A model generated the notes under the pieces. It was not told the DNA's origin, ran no database searches, and saw nothing but the letters and a program-made list of their open reading frames with translations. Both the position numbers and the translations under genes were made by a program. A DNA stretch of 64,000 nt from an uncultured Gammaproteobacteria bacterium (GTDB taxonomy: Bacteria > Pseudomonadota > Gammaproteobacteria > Pseudomonadales > Pseudohongiellaceae), in assembly GCA_913060495.1 (NCBI GenBank), contig CAJXRP010000002.1, positions 177,110 through 241,109 of the forward strand. Direction: 5' to 3'. Below, one piece after another: positions 7,111 to 16,071 of the stretch; the first letter of the stretch is position 1, and each line of letters begins with the position of its first letter.

Positions 7111-8450
7111 CGTTCCTGCTCAGCATCGATCGACTTCCGCAGGGCAGGATAAAATAATAGTAGCGCATCCGCTCGAGCAGCCACATAAATTATCATTGCC
7201 CACCACAGCCCGTTTACCCCAAATCTATCCATTAGTACCCACCACGCAAGCAGAAAAACTGCGATGGAGAGAATGGCAGCATTACGCATTTGACGCGTAA
7301 ACGACGCGCCGATAAATATTCCATCCAACTGGAATGCGGCAAAGGAAAAGAAGATGTAGATTGCCGCTAGGAATACCGAACTGCGCGCCGCATCTTGAAC
7401 CGGCTCGATGTCGGTGAGCAAAGCCACCGCTTCATTTCCAAAAAGCAGTAGCAACAACGCCAATGCAGCCGCAGTCACAAGCGCGAGAATACTCGAGCGC
7501 TTTACCGCAACATCAAAAGAGTCTCGACGCTTCGCGCCCACAGAAGAGCCAACCAAAGATTCGACAACAAATGCATATCCGTCGAGGAAAAACGCCGCGA
7601 AAGAGATAAGCTGCAACAAGATGTGATTCGCGGCGAGCACAACATCGCCGAACTGCGCACTCTGATTAATAAAAAAACCAAAAGAGAAGACCAGGACTAG
7701 CGTGCGAATCATGATATCTCTATTCGCTGCCAACATTTTTCTAAATGAGGCGGAATCCAGCACGCGAGACCGCGGCCAAAATTCGCTACCGGGCGTACGA
7801 CGAGAATCTAACTCACGCACGATAAGCCAGACAGCAAATATCACCGTAGACCATTCAGCGATGACAGTACCTAAAGCAATGCCCGCGGCACCCCAGCCTA
7901 GAACTCCTGCAAAGTAGATATCCAGGCCAATATTAAGCCCGTTAAGAAACAGCTGTACCAGCAGCAGCTGACGGCTATTACCCAAGCCAATCAACACACC
8001 CATCAAGGCAAATGTAGCTAGGGTGGCAGGTGCACCCCATATACGAATATTAAAGTACTGCTGGGTGACTTCTTCAACGGGAGCACTACCATCCAACAAA
8101 GACAGAGCAACAAGCCGGATCGGCAACTGTATCGCTATCAGCAATAGACCAAGCCCGACGGCCAATACCAGCGCCCTGCCCAGAATCGCGCGAATTTCTA
8201 CCTGATCACCTGCCCCCAAGGCCTGGGCAACAGAACCTGTAGTCCCCATGCGCAGAAAACCAAAACTCCAGTAGACGAAGGAAAATATTAACGCTCCAAA
8301 GGCTATGGCACCCAAGTCGGTGACACTGCCTACGTTGCCAATAACGGCAGTATCAACAAGACCAAGCAGCGGCACAGCGGCATTCGCAAGAATGATAGGC
8401 CAGGCTTTTTCGAGTAGGTAGCTATAGCTTATGGATTCGGGGTTCTTCAT
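7107..8450 (-). CDS. MATE family efflux transporter (DinF-like)
   Basis: The product has 447 residues and about twelve membrane helices in two six-helix halves, the normal length for MATE exporters. It starts with SYSYLLEKAWPIILANAAVP and has the NorM/DinF-type PLLGLVDTAVIGNVG stretch near residue 25, with an acidic residue in helix 1. These transporters use Na+ or H+ gradients to export cationic or organic compounds across the inner membrane. DinF-like members are most similar in the first helix. It stands alone on the minus strand between two unrelated plus-strand genes. Confidence 0.88.
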   Translation of the reverse strand: MKNPESISYSYLLEKAWPIILANAAVPLLGLVDTAVIGNVGSVTDLGAIAFGALIFSFVYWSFGFLRMGTTGSVAQALGAGDQVEIRAILGRALVLAVGLGLLLIAIQLPIRLVALSLLDGSAPVEEVTQQYFNIRIWGAPATLATFALMGVLIGLGNSRQLLLVQLFLNGLNIGLDIYFAGVLGWGAAGIALGTVIAEWSTVIFAVWLIVRELDSRRTPGSEFWPRSRVLDSASFRKMLAANRDIMIRTLVLVFSFGFFINQSAQFGDVVLAANHILLQLISFAAFFLDGYAFVVESLVGSSVGAKRRDSFDVAVKRSSILALVTAAALALLLLLFGNEAVALLTDIEPVQDAARSSVFLAAIYIFFSFAAFQLDGIFIGASFTRQMRNAAILSIAVFLLAWWVLMDRFGVNGLWWAMIIYVAARADALLLFYPALRKSIDAEQER

Positions 8451-8565
8451 AGTTCTGAAAATTGCGTAGTTGAAAATCTAGTTAGATAGCACTCGGCATG
8501 GCGTCGGATGAAACAACATGAGACCATCCAAATACTAAGCGAAGCTATAGAACAAGGCATTTACT

Positions 8566-9183
8566 ATGATTTTACTTCACCATTTACGCATTGGCCGTTC
8601 ACTTTTTACTGTGTGGCAGCTAGAAGAGCTTGGGATTGAATACGATCTCAAAGTTTACCACAGACATCCTGAAACATTTCTCGCCCCCGTCGAGCTCAAG
8701 GCAGTTCATCCTCTCGGCAAATCCCCAGTAATCGAAGACGGAGACCTCATACTCTCTGAGTCCAGCTCTATCACTACCTATCTGTTAGAAAAGTTTGATA
8801 CGCAGAATAAATTCTCGCCTTCGAGAGACGATATCGCCAACTGGGCGAACTTCACTCAGTGGCTGCACTATCCGGAAGGCTCGGTGTTCTGCCCACTGTT
8901 GGTGAAGATGTTGTTGCTACGCTCAAATGAACCTCACATAACCCTAACTCCTTATAGCGAACGAGAAACAGCTCTACACCTCAGCCATATCGCAAATCAG
9001 TTAGGCGACAATGAATACATAATGGGTGAGAATTTTACGGCGGCAGATTTTGGTGTGACCTACGTTGTTTCGCTAGCGAAGCGTTTAGGCTTACTGGATT
9101 CTTATGGGAGTTTGAATGACTATTTGGAGCGGAACCTTGCTAGACCCGCGTTCAAGCAAGCCGTGGAGAAGGCGGTAGAATAG
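8566..9183 (+). CDS. Glutathione S-transferase family protein
   Basis: The 205 residues form an N-terminal thioredoxin-like domain followed by an all-helical domain. The glutathione-binding region is visible as LGKSPVIEDGDLILSESSSI (cis-proline and Glu-Ser), and the C-terminal domain has the folding motif around FTAADFGVTYVVSL. The N-terminal HLRIGRSLFTVWQLEELG suggests a serine- or arginine-type active site rather than tyrosine. The substrate is unknown. The gene is monocistronic, with AAGG eight bases before ATG. Confidence 0.85.
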   Translation: MILLHHLRIGRSLFTVWQLEELGIEYDLKVYHRHPETFLAPVELKAVHPLGKSPVIEDGDLILSESSSITTYLLEKFDTQNKFSPSRDDIANWANFTQWLHYPEGSVFCPLLVKMLLLRSNEPHITLTPYSERETALHLSHIANQLGDNEYIMGENFTAADFGVTYVVSLAKRLGLLDSYGSLNDYLERNLARPAFKQAVEKAVE

Positions 9184-9463
9184 ACTGGATGGACTGCTGC
9201 TCTTTGACTATCTAGTAAGGGCAGCGATTTCTTCTAGCACCTTTAGCTTTTCAGCAAATCGAATCTCTTCCCTTGATGCAGTAGTTTTCAACCTTACCCG
9301 AAAATCAATGTTTTACCCATGAGTACCGCTATTTACTTGAAAGCGCTTCGATATGCCCCCTATACTAGTGGCAACTTATAGAATTGCCAGTTAAAACTAT
9401 CAGTCGGCATACACAAAAAGACCGACATTGGCGCCTCTGAACTTCATGAAGAAGGACACAGCC

Positions 9464-10189
9464 GTGACTGATACGAATCAAGCAGAAAAGAGCATGCCTG
9501 CTGGCATGTTCGATATAGCCATTAATATACTGACCTCTCCTACTGAAGCATTCAATGAGCTACGGCTGCGTCCTAGCAAGCTATTTCCTCTGGCCGTTAT
9601 AGTCCTTAGCACCGCCGCTGTAATGTTTTGGTATTTCACTGTTGTGGACTTCGATTGGTATATCGACGACACGCTTTCAGTACGAGATCTTACTGAAGAG
9701 CAAACCGAAGCCGCACGTGAACAAATGACATCGATGTCGCAGTCAACATTCAGATTGATAAGCACTTTAGGCAGTGCCTTCGGCATACTCATCGTCTATA
9801 TCTTGCAAGCTGGCTATTTCAGTCTAACTTCGGCCATCAGTGGCAGCGGTCAAAAATTCGGCCATTGGTTCTCACTCGTGCTTTGGACAGGACTACCTTA
9901 CATACTCTCTGTTGTAGGAATGATAGTCACCCTCTCCTTAAGCCCTAATGGGCAATTAGCAGCATACGATCTAGATCCGCTAACCCTTGCCAATTTAGGC
10001 CTTCAGTCCAACAACAGTTCTCTTATGACAGTTTTCCAGAACATCAATTTGACCATGATGTGGAGCCTGGCACTGACAGTAATGGGATACAAACAGTGGA
10101 TCGAGTGCAGCATACTCAAAGCTTTGGCGGTAGTTTTGGCCCCCTACGCAGTAATAATGTTGATTGGAGTGTCTTTCGCACTCGCTTGA
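9464..10189 (+). CDS. Yip1-domain membrane protein
   Basis: The product has about 241 residues and five membrane helices after an N-terminal amphipathic part containing the Yip1 signature ILTSPTEAFNELR. Helices lie around FPLAVIVLSTAAVMFWYFTV, FGILIVYILQAG, WTGLPYILSVVGMIV, an NLTMMWSLAL segment and a final LAVVLAPYAVIMLIG. Bacterial members are inner-membrane proteins of unknown function. GTG 9464 is preferred because AAGGA lies seven bases before it; ATG 9446 and TTG 9428 are in frame but lack a ribosome binding site. It lies 121 bases upstream of the efflux operon on the same strand and might be co-transcribed with it. Confidence 0.75.
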   Translation: MTDTNQAEKSMPAGMFDIAINILTSPTEAFNELRLRPSKLFPLAVIVLSTAAVMFWYFTVVDFDWYIDDTLSVRDLTEEQTEAAREQMTSMSQSTFRLISTLGSAFGILIVYILQAGYFSLTSAISGSGQKFGHWFSLVLWTGLPYILSVVGMIVTLSLSPNGQLAAYDLDPLTLANLGLQSNNSSLMTVFQNINLTMMWSLALTVMGYKQWIECSILKALAVVLAPYAVIMLIGVSFALA

Positions 10190-10310
10190 CCCCAATTATG
10201 TTAGCTTCCAACCTATAAATGGTAACTCTGAGAATCGACAACCGTTATAACGTTGTGAATTATTCGGTTTATCACTTGTCTGATGACTTTCAGGAACATG
10301 GACTCGTACT

Positions 10311-11492
10311 ATGAATGCAAAGAAATTGATATTGGTCGTGCTCATTGCAGGGTCTGTAATTGCCCTACCGTTTATTAACCGGGCATTTTTTGGTAACGAC
10401 GCGAAGGAGGTCAATGTATCGACTCTATCGCAGCGCGTAATTAGCCCATCAATTCTCGCCTCGGGTTTTCTCGCTCACGAGGAAGAGGTCATGCTCAGTT
10501 CCGAAGTTATCGGAAAAGTCTCTCAGCTGTTCGTTGAGGAAGGCGACACTGTCATCGAGGGTCAATTGCTTCTGCAGGTAGATGACAAGAACTTCATCGC
10601 TGGACTGGAACAGTCCGAGGCCGCCGAGCGTATTAATACCATCGACATAGAGAGGCAGGAAGTTCGTATCGAGAACCTGTCCCGACAATTCGAACGCAGT
10701 AAGAGCCTGCACCTGCGCAAGATGATCGGTGACGATGAGTTCGACACTATCAAGAATCAACTAGACCTCGCTCGCATCGATTTGAAATCTTCTACAGAAC
10801 GACTTACACAAGCTCGCGCACAACTAGACCAGGTGAATGACAACCTAAGCAAGACGAAGATTGTTTCCCCAATAGAAGGCGTTATCACTAGCCTAGATAT
10901 AAAAGTGGGCGAAACAGCCATCGCCAGCTCAACAAATATCCCCGGCTCTTCACTAATGACCATCGCGAACCCGGCGAGCATCTATACAGAGGTGCTCGTG
11001 GATGAGGCTGATGTAGCCACTATAGAAATTGGTCAACGCACAGAGATTGTTGCTATCGCCTATCCTGACCAACCCATGCAGGGAGTCGTCCGCTATATAG
11101 CAAACACGGCAAAAGTAGCCCCGGGCCGACAGGGCCTTAGCTTCACAGTTAAAATCGAAATCACCGATCCTGGCGACGTAGTACTTCGCCCCGGAATGTC
11201 CTGCCGCGCCGAGATATTCACACGCCAAGATCAAGAAGTAATAGCCGTACCTATTCAAGCTGTGATCTTCGAGGAAGATCGCTCCGCGCTGCGTAGCGAG
11301 TATTTTGTATTCGTGAACGATGACGGCATCGCTAGAAAGACGAAGATAGAAGTCGGCATCTCCGACGACGAATACCAGGAGTTGATGAGTGATATCGATG
11401 ACGACATCGAAATAATAGTTGGTCCCGATCAGGAACTCCGTCATCTACTAGAGGGCGACAGGATCGACACCACTCGCATCGAACTTCAGTAA
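10311..11492 (+). CDS. Periplasmic adaptor subunit (HlyD/MacA family) of an ABC efflux pump
   Basis: The 393 residues start with one membrane helix (LILVVLIAGSVIALPFI), then show the lipoyl/hairpin architecture of membrane fusion proteins: GKVSQLFVEEGDTVIEGQLL, a coiled-coil hairpin around residues 100-190, and the second lipoyl half KTKIVSPIEGVITSLDIKVG. The C-terminal beta barrel is followed by an acidic DDDIEII stretch. It should link the inner-membrane MacB-like pump to an outer-membrane channel, which is not encoded here. The next gene, the ATPase, starts 16 bases after its stop. Confidence 0.88.
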   Translation: MNAKKLILVVLIAGSVIALPFINRAFFGNDAKEVNVSTLSQRVISPSILASGFLAHEEEVMLSSEVIGKVSQLFVEEGDTVIEGQLLLQVDDKNFIAGLEQSEAAERINTIDIERQEVRIENLSRQFERSKSLHLRKMIGDDEFDTIKNQLDLARIDLKSSTERLTQARAQLDQVNDNLSKTKIVSPIEGVITSLDIKVGETAIASSTNIPGSSLMTIANPASIYTEVLVDEADVATIEIGQRTEIVAIAYPDQPMQGVVRYIANTAKVAPGRQGLSFTVKIEITDPGDVVLRPGMSCRAEIFTRQDQEVIAVPIQAVIFEEDRSALRSEYFVFVNDDGIARKTKIEVGISDDEYQELMSDIDDDIEIIVGPDQELRHLLEGDRIDTTRIELQ

Positions 11493-11508
11493 GCTGAATA
11501 AAACTACT

Positions 11509-12210
11509 ATGGCACTTATCGAACTTAACGGCATTACCAAGTACTACGAGATGGGAGACCAGGTCGTAAAGGCACTTGATGGAATCGATATTGATGTCAT
11601 AGAAAATGATTACCTCGCCTTCATTGGCTCATCGGGATCCGGCAAGTCGACCATGCTGAATATTCTAGGCTGCCTAGATAGACCCAGTAGTGGGCAATAC
11701 CACTTGAATGGCAAGAACGTCGAAAGCCTTGACGCGAATGAACTCTCCGAGATCAGAAACCTTGAGATCGGTTTTATTTTCCAAAGTTTTAATTTGTTGC
11801 CCCGTGCCACGGCTCTTGGCAATGTGATGCAGCCGTTAGTGTATCGCAGCATCGGCTATCGCAAGCGCAAGGAAATGGCGATGGAAGCACTGCAGCGCGT
11901 AGGCTTGGGCGATCGCACCGACCACCTTCCCAACCAACTTTCTGGCGGCCAGCGGCAACGGGTTGCCATCGCTCGCGCGCTCGTTACCCACCCATCTATT
12001 CTGCTTGCCGACGAACCCACTGGAAACCTGGACTCACAGACCACCATCGAGATCATGCAATTGTTTGATGAGCTGCACGCCGAGGGGCATACACTGATAG
12101 TCGTGACCCACGAAGATGAAATCGCAAAGCATTGCCACCGTGTGGTGGAAATGAAAGATGGCAAAGTATTTAACGACAGCACCACCAGTTCTGCGACGGT
12201 GACTAACTAA
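11509..12210 (+). CDS. MacB/LolD-type ABC transporter ATP-binding protein
   Basis: The 233 residues hold a complete nucleotide-binding domain: Walker A GSSGSGKST, Q-loop FQSFNLLP, signature LSGGQRQRVAIARAL, Walker B ILLADEPTGNLDS and the H-loop VVTHED. The EPTGNLDS and FQSFNL motifs are typical of the LolD/MacB/FtsE group, which pairs with FtsX-like permeases. Here ATPase and permease are separate proteins, whereas E. coli MacB is a fusion. The stop overlaps the permease start by one base, indicating translational coupling. Confidence 0.92.
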   Translation: MALIELNGITKYYEMGDQVVKALDGIDIDVIENDYLAFIGSSGSGKSTMLNILGCLDRPSSGQYHLNGKNVESLDANELSEIRNLEIGFIFQSFNLLPRATALGNVMQPLVYRSIGYRKRKEMAMEALQRVGLGDRTDHLPNQLSGGQRQRVAIARALVTHPSILLADEPTGNLDSQTTIEIMQLFDELHAEGHTLIVVTHEDEIAKHCHRVVEMKDGKVFNDSTTSSATVTN

Positions 12211-13436
12211 TGTTTTTTGCACTCATAGAGAGTTCGCGCTCAGCCTTAGTATCGATCTACGCCCATGGGCTACGCAGCTTCCTGACGACGCTAGGCATTG
12301 TAATCGGTGTCGCCAGTGTTATAGCCGTGGTATCAGTCACGCAGGGAATGAGTTCTTTTATCGGCGATACTTTCGCCTCCCTAGGCTCCAACAGTCTCAC
12401 CATCCAATCCTATACTCCCTTCGAAGATCAGATGAAGGGAATCCGTGCTCGGCTCACGCCAGAAGATATGGAGCTGATCGAGAGACGCGCAGAAGGAGTT
12501 GCATCGATAACTCCCATCCTCTACGCGGATCGCTCATCGCAGATCAAATTCGGATCACAGACAGCCTTTAGCAGGATCATGGGAACCACTTATGCCTTTC
12601 AGGAAGTCTCGCAAAACTATATGTCTGTCGGTCGGTTTCTTGCGCAGAGTGACAATCTGACACGCCGAAGAGTCGCCGTCATCGGCGACAAAGTTCGGGA
12701 AAACCTCAGCCTGCCGGATAATCCAGTTAATGAGTACGTGGAAATCGGTGGCGAATGGTTCAAGATTGTCGGCCTGATGGAAGCCAAGGGAGACATCATG
12801 GGCCAGAGTCAGGACGATATCGTGCTGGTGCCCTATAACACCATGCGCAGCCTACTAGGCAATCAGAGCCGTACCGATATTCAGATTCAGTTGAGCCTGA
12901 GTGAATCTGCAACCGTAGAGAATGTAAGCCAGCAGCTTAGTACCCTACTACGCAACGCCCATGATTTAGACAGTGACGAGGACGACGATTTTCAGATACA
13001 GACAGCCGAGCAATTGATGGAAACATTCGATACGGTGATCAACATGGTCACACTCGTCATCGGAGGCATCGTGAGCATCTCGCTGCTGGTAGGTGGCATC
13101 GGCATCATGAACATAATGTTAGTTTCAGTCACCGAGCGCACCCGAGAAATTGGTATCTGCAAGGCAATCGGCGCGAAACGCCACCACATACTCATGCAGT
13201 TCCTTATCGAGGCACTTCTGCTGTCTCTACTGGGTGGATTAATCGGCTTAGCGATTGGCTATGGCCTAGGCACGCTGATATCCAGTAGCATCCCCTCATT
13301 TCCACCTGCGAGCATTCCGCTCTGGTCCATCGCCCTCGCATTAGGATTTTCCGGCTTCGTTGGGGTGCTCTTCGGCATATTACCGGCGGCCAAAGCGGCT
13401 AATCTAGATCCTATCGATGCTCTGAGGTATGAATAG
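12210..13436 (+). CDS. MacB-like ABC transporter permease (FtsX domain)
   Basis: The 408 residues have the four-helix MacB topology: helix 1 near LTTLGIVIGVASVIAVVSVTQ, a large periplasmic MacB-PCD domain, and three C-terminal helices with GGIGIMNIMLVSVTERTREI and the terminal PAAKAANLDPIDALRYE. The last motif is characteristic of MacB-type permeases. With the adaptor and ATPase it forms a mechanotransmission-type efflux or export pump; the substrate could be a peptide, macrolide-like compound or lipid. The next ORF overlaps its end by eight bases. Confidence 0.92.
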   Translation: MFFALIESSRSALVSIYAHGLRSFLTTLGIVIGVASVIAVVSVTQGMSSFIGDTFASLGSNSLTIQSYTPFEDQMKGIRARLTPEDMELIERRAEGVASITPILYADRSSQIKFGSQTAFSRIMGTTYAFQEVSQNYMSVGRFLAQSDNLTRRRVAVIGDKVRENLSLPDNPVNEYVEIGGEWFKIVGLMEAKGDIMGQSQDDIVLVPYNTMRSLLGNQSRTDIQIQLSLSESATVENVSQQLSTLLRNAHDLDSDEDDDFQIQTAEQLMETFDTVINMVTLVIGGIVSISLLVGGIGIMNIMLVSVTERTREIGICKAIGAKRHHILMQFLIEALLLSLLGGLIGLAIGYGLGTLISSSIPSFPPASIPLWSIALALGFSGFVGVLFGILPAAKAANLDPIDALRYE

Positions 13437-13803
13437 ACAGCCAATGAAGCTAGATCGTGCACTATTGAAGAAAATTCTCTACATCATGATCATCCTGGTG
13501 ATGGCGCCATTTGCACTAGAAATTGTTTTGTTAGCCGACGTAGTCGGTGCAGAATTCGCCGCCTTATTTGCTATTTATTATTTAAAATCAATAGCTTATT
13601 TAGTATACGAGCGCTGGCTCGAAGCTAAGCGCAAGATGGTCAGCATCTGCACTTTACTCGCCGGGGTTTACCTTTTTAAACCCCGCATCATGCTTCCCCA
13701 CTTCGCCGCTAGCAGCCTACTTTTGCTACTAACTAGCTCCCTTTTGCTCAGCTGCCTGATGTGGCTACCACCGATTTATTTGAGCTCCGGCCCACTAAGC
13801 TGA
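13429..13803 (+). CDS. Small membrane protein of unknown function behind the efflux operon
   Basis: The 124 residues hold three hydrophobic segments (about residues 15-35, 40-58 and 88-118) joined by a basic stretch (YERWLEAKRKM). ATG 13429 overlaps the permease gene by eight bases; a second in-frame ATG at 13444 is also possible. Overlap suggests co-expression with the pump. No family was recognised. A role as an accessory subunit is only inferred from position. Confidence 0.6.
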   Translation: MNRQPMKLDRALLKKILYIMIILVMAPFALEIVLLADVVGAEFAALFAIYYLKSIAYLVYERWLEAKRKMVSICTLLAGVYLFKPRIMLPHFAASSLLLLLTSSLLLSCLMWLPPIYLSSGPLS

Positions 13804-13929
13804 CTCAAATCAAATCCTAGGCACTCTAGCTACTGCAATCCGGCCAAAAAATGTGCTAATCTGCGTCCCACATTGGCCATCTAGCATGTCCATCCATCGA
13901 ATAGAGATAAGTATTAAGTAGTCTTAGAA

Positions 13930-14700
13930 GTGTTTAAAAATTCCGCAGACCGCTGGCCGGTATTCTTCATCCTCTCCCTTAGTGCATTGGATTTTGCTCT
14001 CTATTTCCTAGTTAGCAATCCCTACGTACTGGGTATCTATTTTTTCGCGATGATAATTCCCAAGTCGCAGATCTGTGCCTGGAATCATCATCACCAGCAC
14101 GCCCCTACATTCAAAACCGTAATACCCAATCGAATACTAGAATTCTTCTATGCACTGCACACTGGCGTAACAACCAATCTCTGGGTACTGCACCATAATT
14201 ACGGGCATCACAAACATTTCCTCGACCAGACAAAAGACGAAAGTCGCTGGAAGCGGGATAACGGCACGAAAATGGGCGAGCTGGAATATAGCCTTATGAT
14301 CACAGTGACTGCCTACTACCGCGGTTATCTAGTAGGTAAGAAGCACCCTAAAGAACAGCGAGATTTCATTCTCTTTTCCATAATTACATTCATACTTATC
14401 GCAGGCTTGGTGGTGTATAAACCAATGCCTGCATTATTCCTATTCGTGCTTCCGCTGTTTTCAGGTCTATTCATGACAGCCTGGGCAACCTACGATCATC
14501 ATGCAGGCTTGAATACAGAGAACGAATTCGAGGCATCGTTTAACAACACCAATCGCTGGTATAACTTATTTACCGGTAACCTCGGCTATCATACTGCACA
14601 CCATTACAAACAGGGTCTGCATTGGTCAAAGCTGCCGCAGCTGCATGAGAAGATCAAAGACAAGATCCCAGAAGAACTCATTCAAACAACCTGGGTTTAG
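13930..14700 (+). CDS. Membrane fatty acid desaturase/hydroxylase family protein
   Basis: The 256 residues carry the histidine boxes of the di-iron fatty acid desaturase superfamily: HHHQH near residue 54, HHNYGHH near residue 93 and HTAHH near residue 220, plus YDHHAG near residue 196. Four or more hydrophobic helices surround them. Such enzymes use O2 and an electron donor to desaturate or hydroxylate acyl chains at the membrane. Translation appears to begin at GTG 13930, which has only a poor ribosome binding site. The substrate is unknown. A bidirectional terminator follows the gene. Confidence 0.85.
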   Translation: MFKNSADRWPVFFILSLSALDFALYFLVSNPYVLGIYFFAMIIPKSQICAWNHHHQHAPTFKTVIPNRILEFFYALHTGVTTNLWVLHHNYGHHKHFLDQTKDESRWKRDNGTKMGELEYSLMITVTAYYRGYLVGKKHPKEQRDFILFSIITFILIAGLVVYKPMPALFLFVLPLFSGLFMTAWATYDHHAGLNTENEFEASFNNTNRWYNLFTGNLGYHTAHHYKQGLHWSKLPQLHEKIKDKIPEELIQTTWV

Positions 14701-14726
14701 AAACGGGATTCAAAAATATTGAACAC

Positions 14727-14761
14727 ACAAAAAAGGGGATCAAATTGATCCCCTTTTTTGT
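14727..14761. terminator. Bidirectional Rho-independent terminator
   Basis: The inverted repeat GGGGATC-AAATT-GATCCCC (14735-14753) is flanked by an A-run on the left and six T on the right. It can terminate the desaturase on the plus strand and the DUF4097 gene on the minus strand. Confidence 0.88.
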
Positions 14762-14793
14762 GCCTATTGCAGTTCAAAGAACTAACTGGCTGG

Positions 14794-15993
14794 CTAGTTA
14801 CTAACACTTTGAATATAAATATCACTATTGTTAGTTCGCAGTGTCACCCGATCGCCGCCGCCATTAATATCACCCCTGCCTACGATGTCTCCATCGTCTT
14901 CCTGAATAGTCAGCGGAAAGTCAGTATAGATGCGATAATCACCGCGAGACCTTCTGGATACTTCTAGATTCGCTCTGATGCTCGCTTGAAAGTCGGATGG
15001 AACTCGCAGTGTGATATCCCCACCCGAGGTATCTAGTTCTATATTTCCATCAACACGCCCTGTCGTAGTGGTTATCTCTACCTCTATTCTGCCACCCGAA
15101 GTATCTGCGTGAACTGCACCTATAGCATTGAGTACCGTGATATTACCACCAGAGGTATCCGCCTCGACTGGACCATTCGCTGCATCGATCTCGATGTTGC
15201 CGCCGCTCGTGTCGGCTTTAACACTCGTGTCGCTACCAGCTAGATGAATGTTTCCCCCAGAAGTATCAGCAACGATCGAACCCATAGCCCATGCTGCTCG
15301 AATGCTTCCACCCGAGGTATCGAGACGCACCCGACCAGTGCTCTCGCCCACTTCTATACTGCCTCCAGAGGTATCCGCTTCGATATCGCCTTGCACATCA
15401 CCTATACGAATGCGTCCACCGGAGGTATCGGCTAGTACATCACCCAGCACATCGCCTATGGTGATATTTCCGCCAGATGTGTCTACTTCGACGTCGCCAG
15501 TAGCACCGCGAACCTCGATATTTCCGCCTGAAGTATCGGCATGAATATCACCGCCGGTAACCACACCGATCTCGATGTTGCCGCCGCTCGTGTCCGCCTC
15601 AACTTCGCCAGATAAATCTTCGACAGTGATATTGCCACCACCCGTATTTAGCCTCACGTTATATTGCACGGGAACGTCTACCGAGAATCCGATACTAGAG
15701 CGACGCATGCCGAATAAACTGCCTCGAGAATCCGCGACTACAGTTACATCATTTCCGCTCTGATCAATATCCACTTCGAAGCCGCTGGCATTTCGCACAC
15801 GCACTCTGACGAGGTTTTGGTCCCAAGTGTTAACATCGATAGAGCCTGAGTCACTCTCAATGTTGAGCGTGCCGTTAGCAAGCACTTCGAACTCACGATC
15901 GATATCATCGCTGGCCGCTTGCACGCTAGCCGTGAAAGCAATTAGCAACGGCAAAACCGCCGATCTTAATGTTGCTGTTAGATTATATGTCAT
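14794..15993 (-). CDS. Exported DUF4097 protein with DTSGG repeats
   Basis: The 399 residues start with a signal peptide (LRSAVLPLLIAFTASVQA). The central part has eleven DTSGG motifs, nine of them starting consecutive 18- or 19-residue units of the form DTSGGxIxIxxxxGxVxA, which should stack as a beta-helix or beta-solenoid (DUF4097, adhesin-like). The C-terminus resembles the polymer-like domain of anti-sigma-linked DUF4097 proteins. It lies 78 bases downstream of the HEAT-repeat anti-sigma candidate and is probably in the same operon. Such proteins often accompany sigma/anti-sigma pairs as envelope stress effectors, but the biochemical role is unknown. Confidence 0.85.
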   Translation of the reverse strand: MTYNLTATLRSAVLPLLIAFTASVQAASDDIDREFEVLANGTLNIESDSGSIDVNTWDQNLVRVRVRNASGFEVDIDQSGNDVTVVADSRGSLFGMRRSSIGFSVDVPVQYNVRLNTGGGNITVEDLSGEVEADTSGGNIEIGVVTGGDIHADTSGGNIEVRGATGDVEVDTSGGNITIGDVLGDVLADTSGGRIRIGDVQGDIEADTSGGSIEVGESTGRVRLDTSGGSIRAAWAMGSIVADTSGGNIHLAGSDTSVKADTSGGNIEIDAANGPVEADTSGGNITVLNAIGAVHADTSGGRIEVEITTTTGRVDGNIELDTSGGDITLRVPSDFQASIRANLEVSRRSRGDYRIYTDFPLTIQEDDGDIVGRGDINGGGDRVTLRTNNSDIYIQSVSN

Positions 15994-16071
15994 GGTGTTT
16001 CCTCTTTAGTGCATCTTCGTAAGCGTACGCTTGTGTACGGATTTACAATTTGGTTTACGTAGACCTAACGA

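Noticed and set aside
9208..9291. Short minus-strand frame with a helical, protein-like sequence (EEIRFAEKLKVLEEIAAL)
   Set aside because: It has only 27 codons, no ATG and no ribosome binding site; possibly a gene relic, but not supportable.
15030..15640. CRISPR-like array in periodic DNA
   Set aside because: The 54-bp period is the coding repeat of the DUF4097 gene; spacers are not unique and the frame is open throughout.
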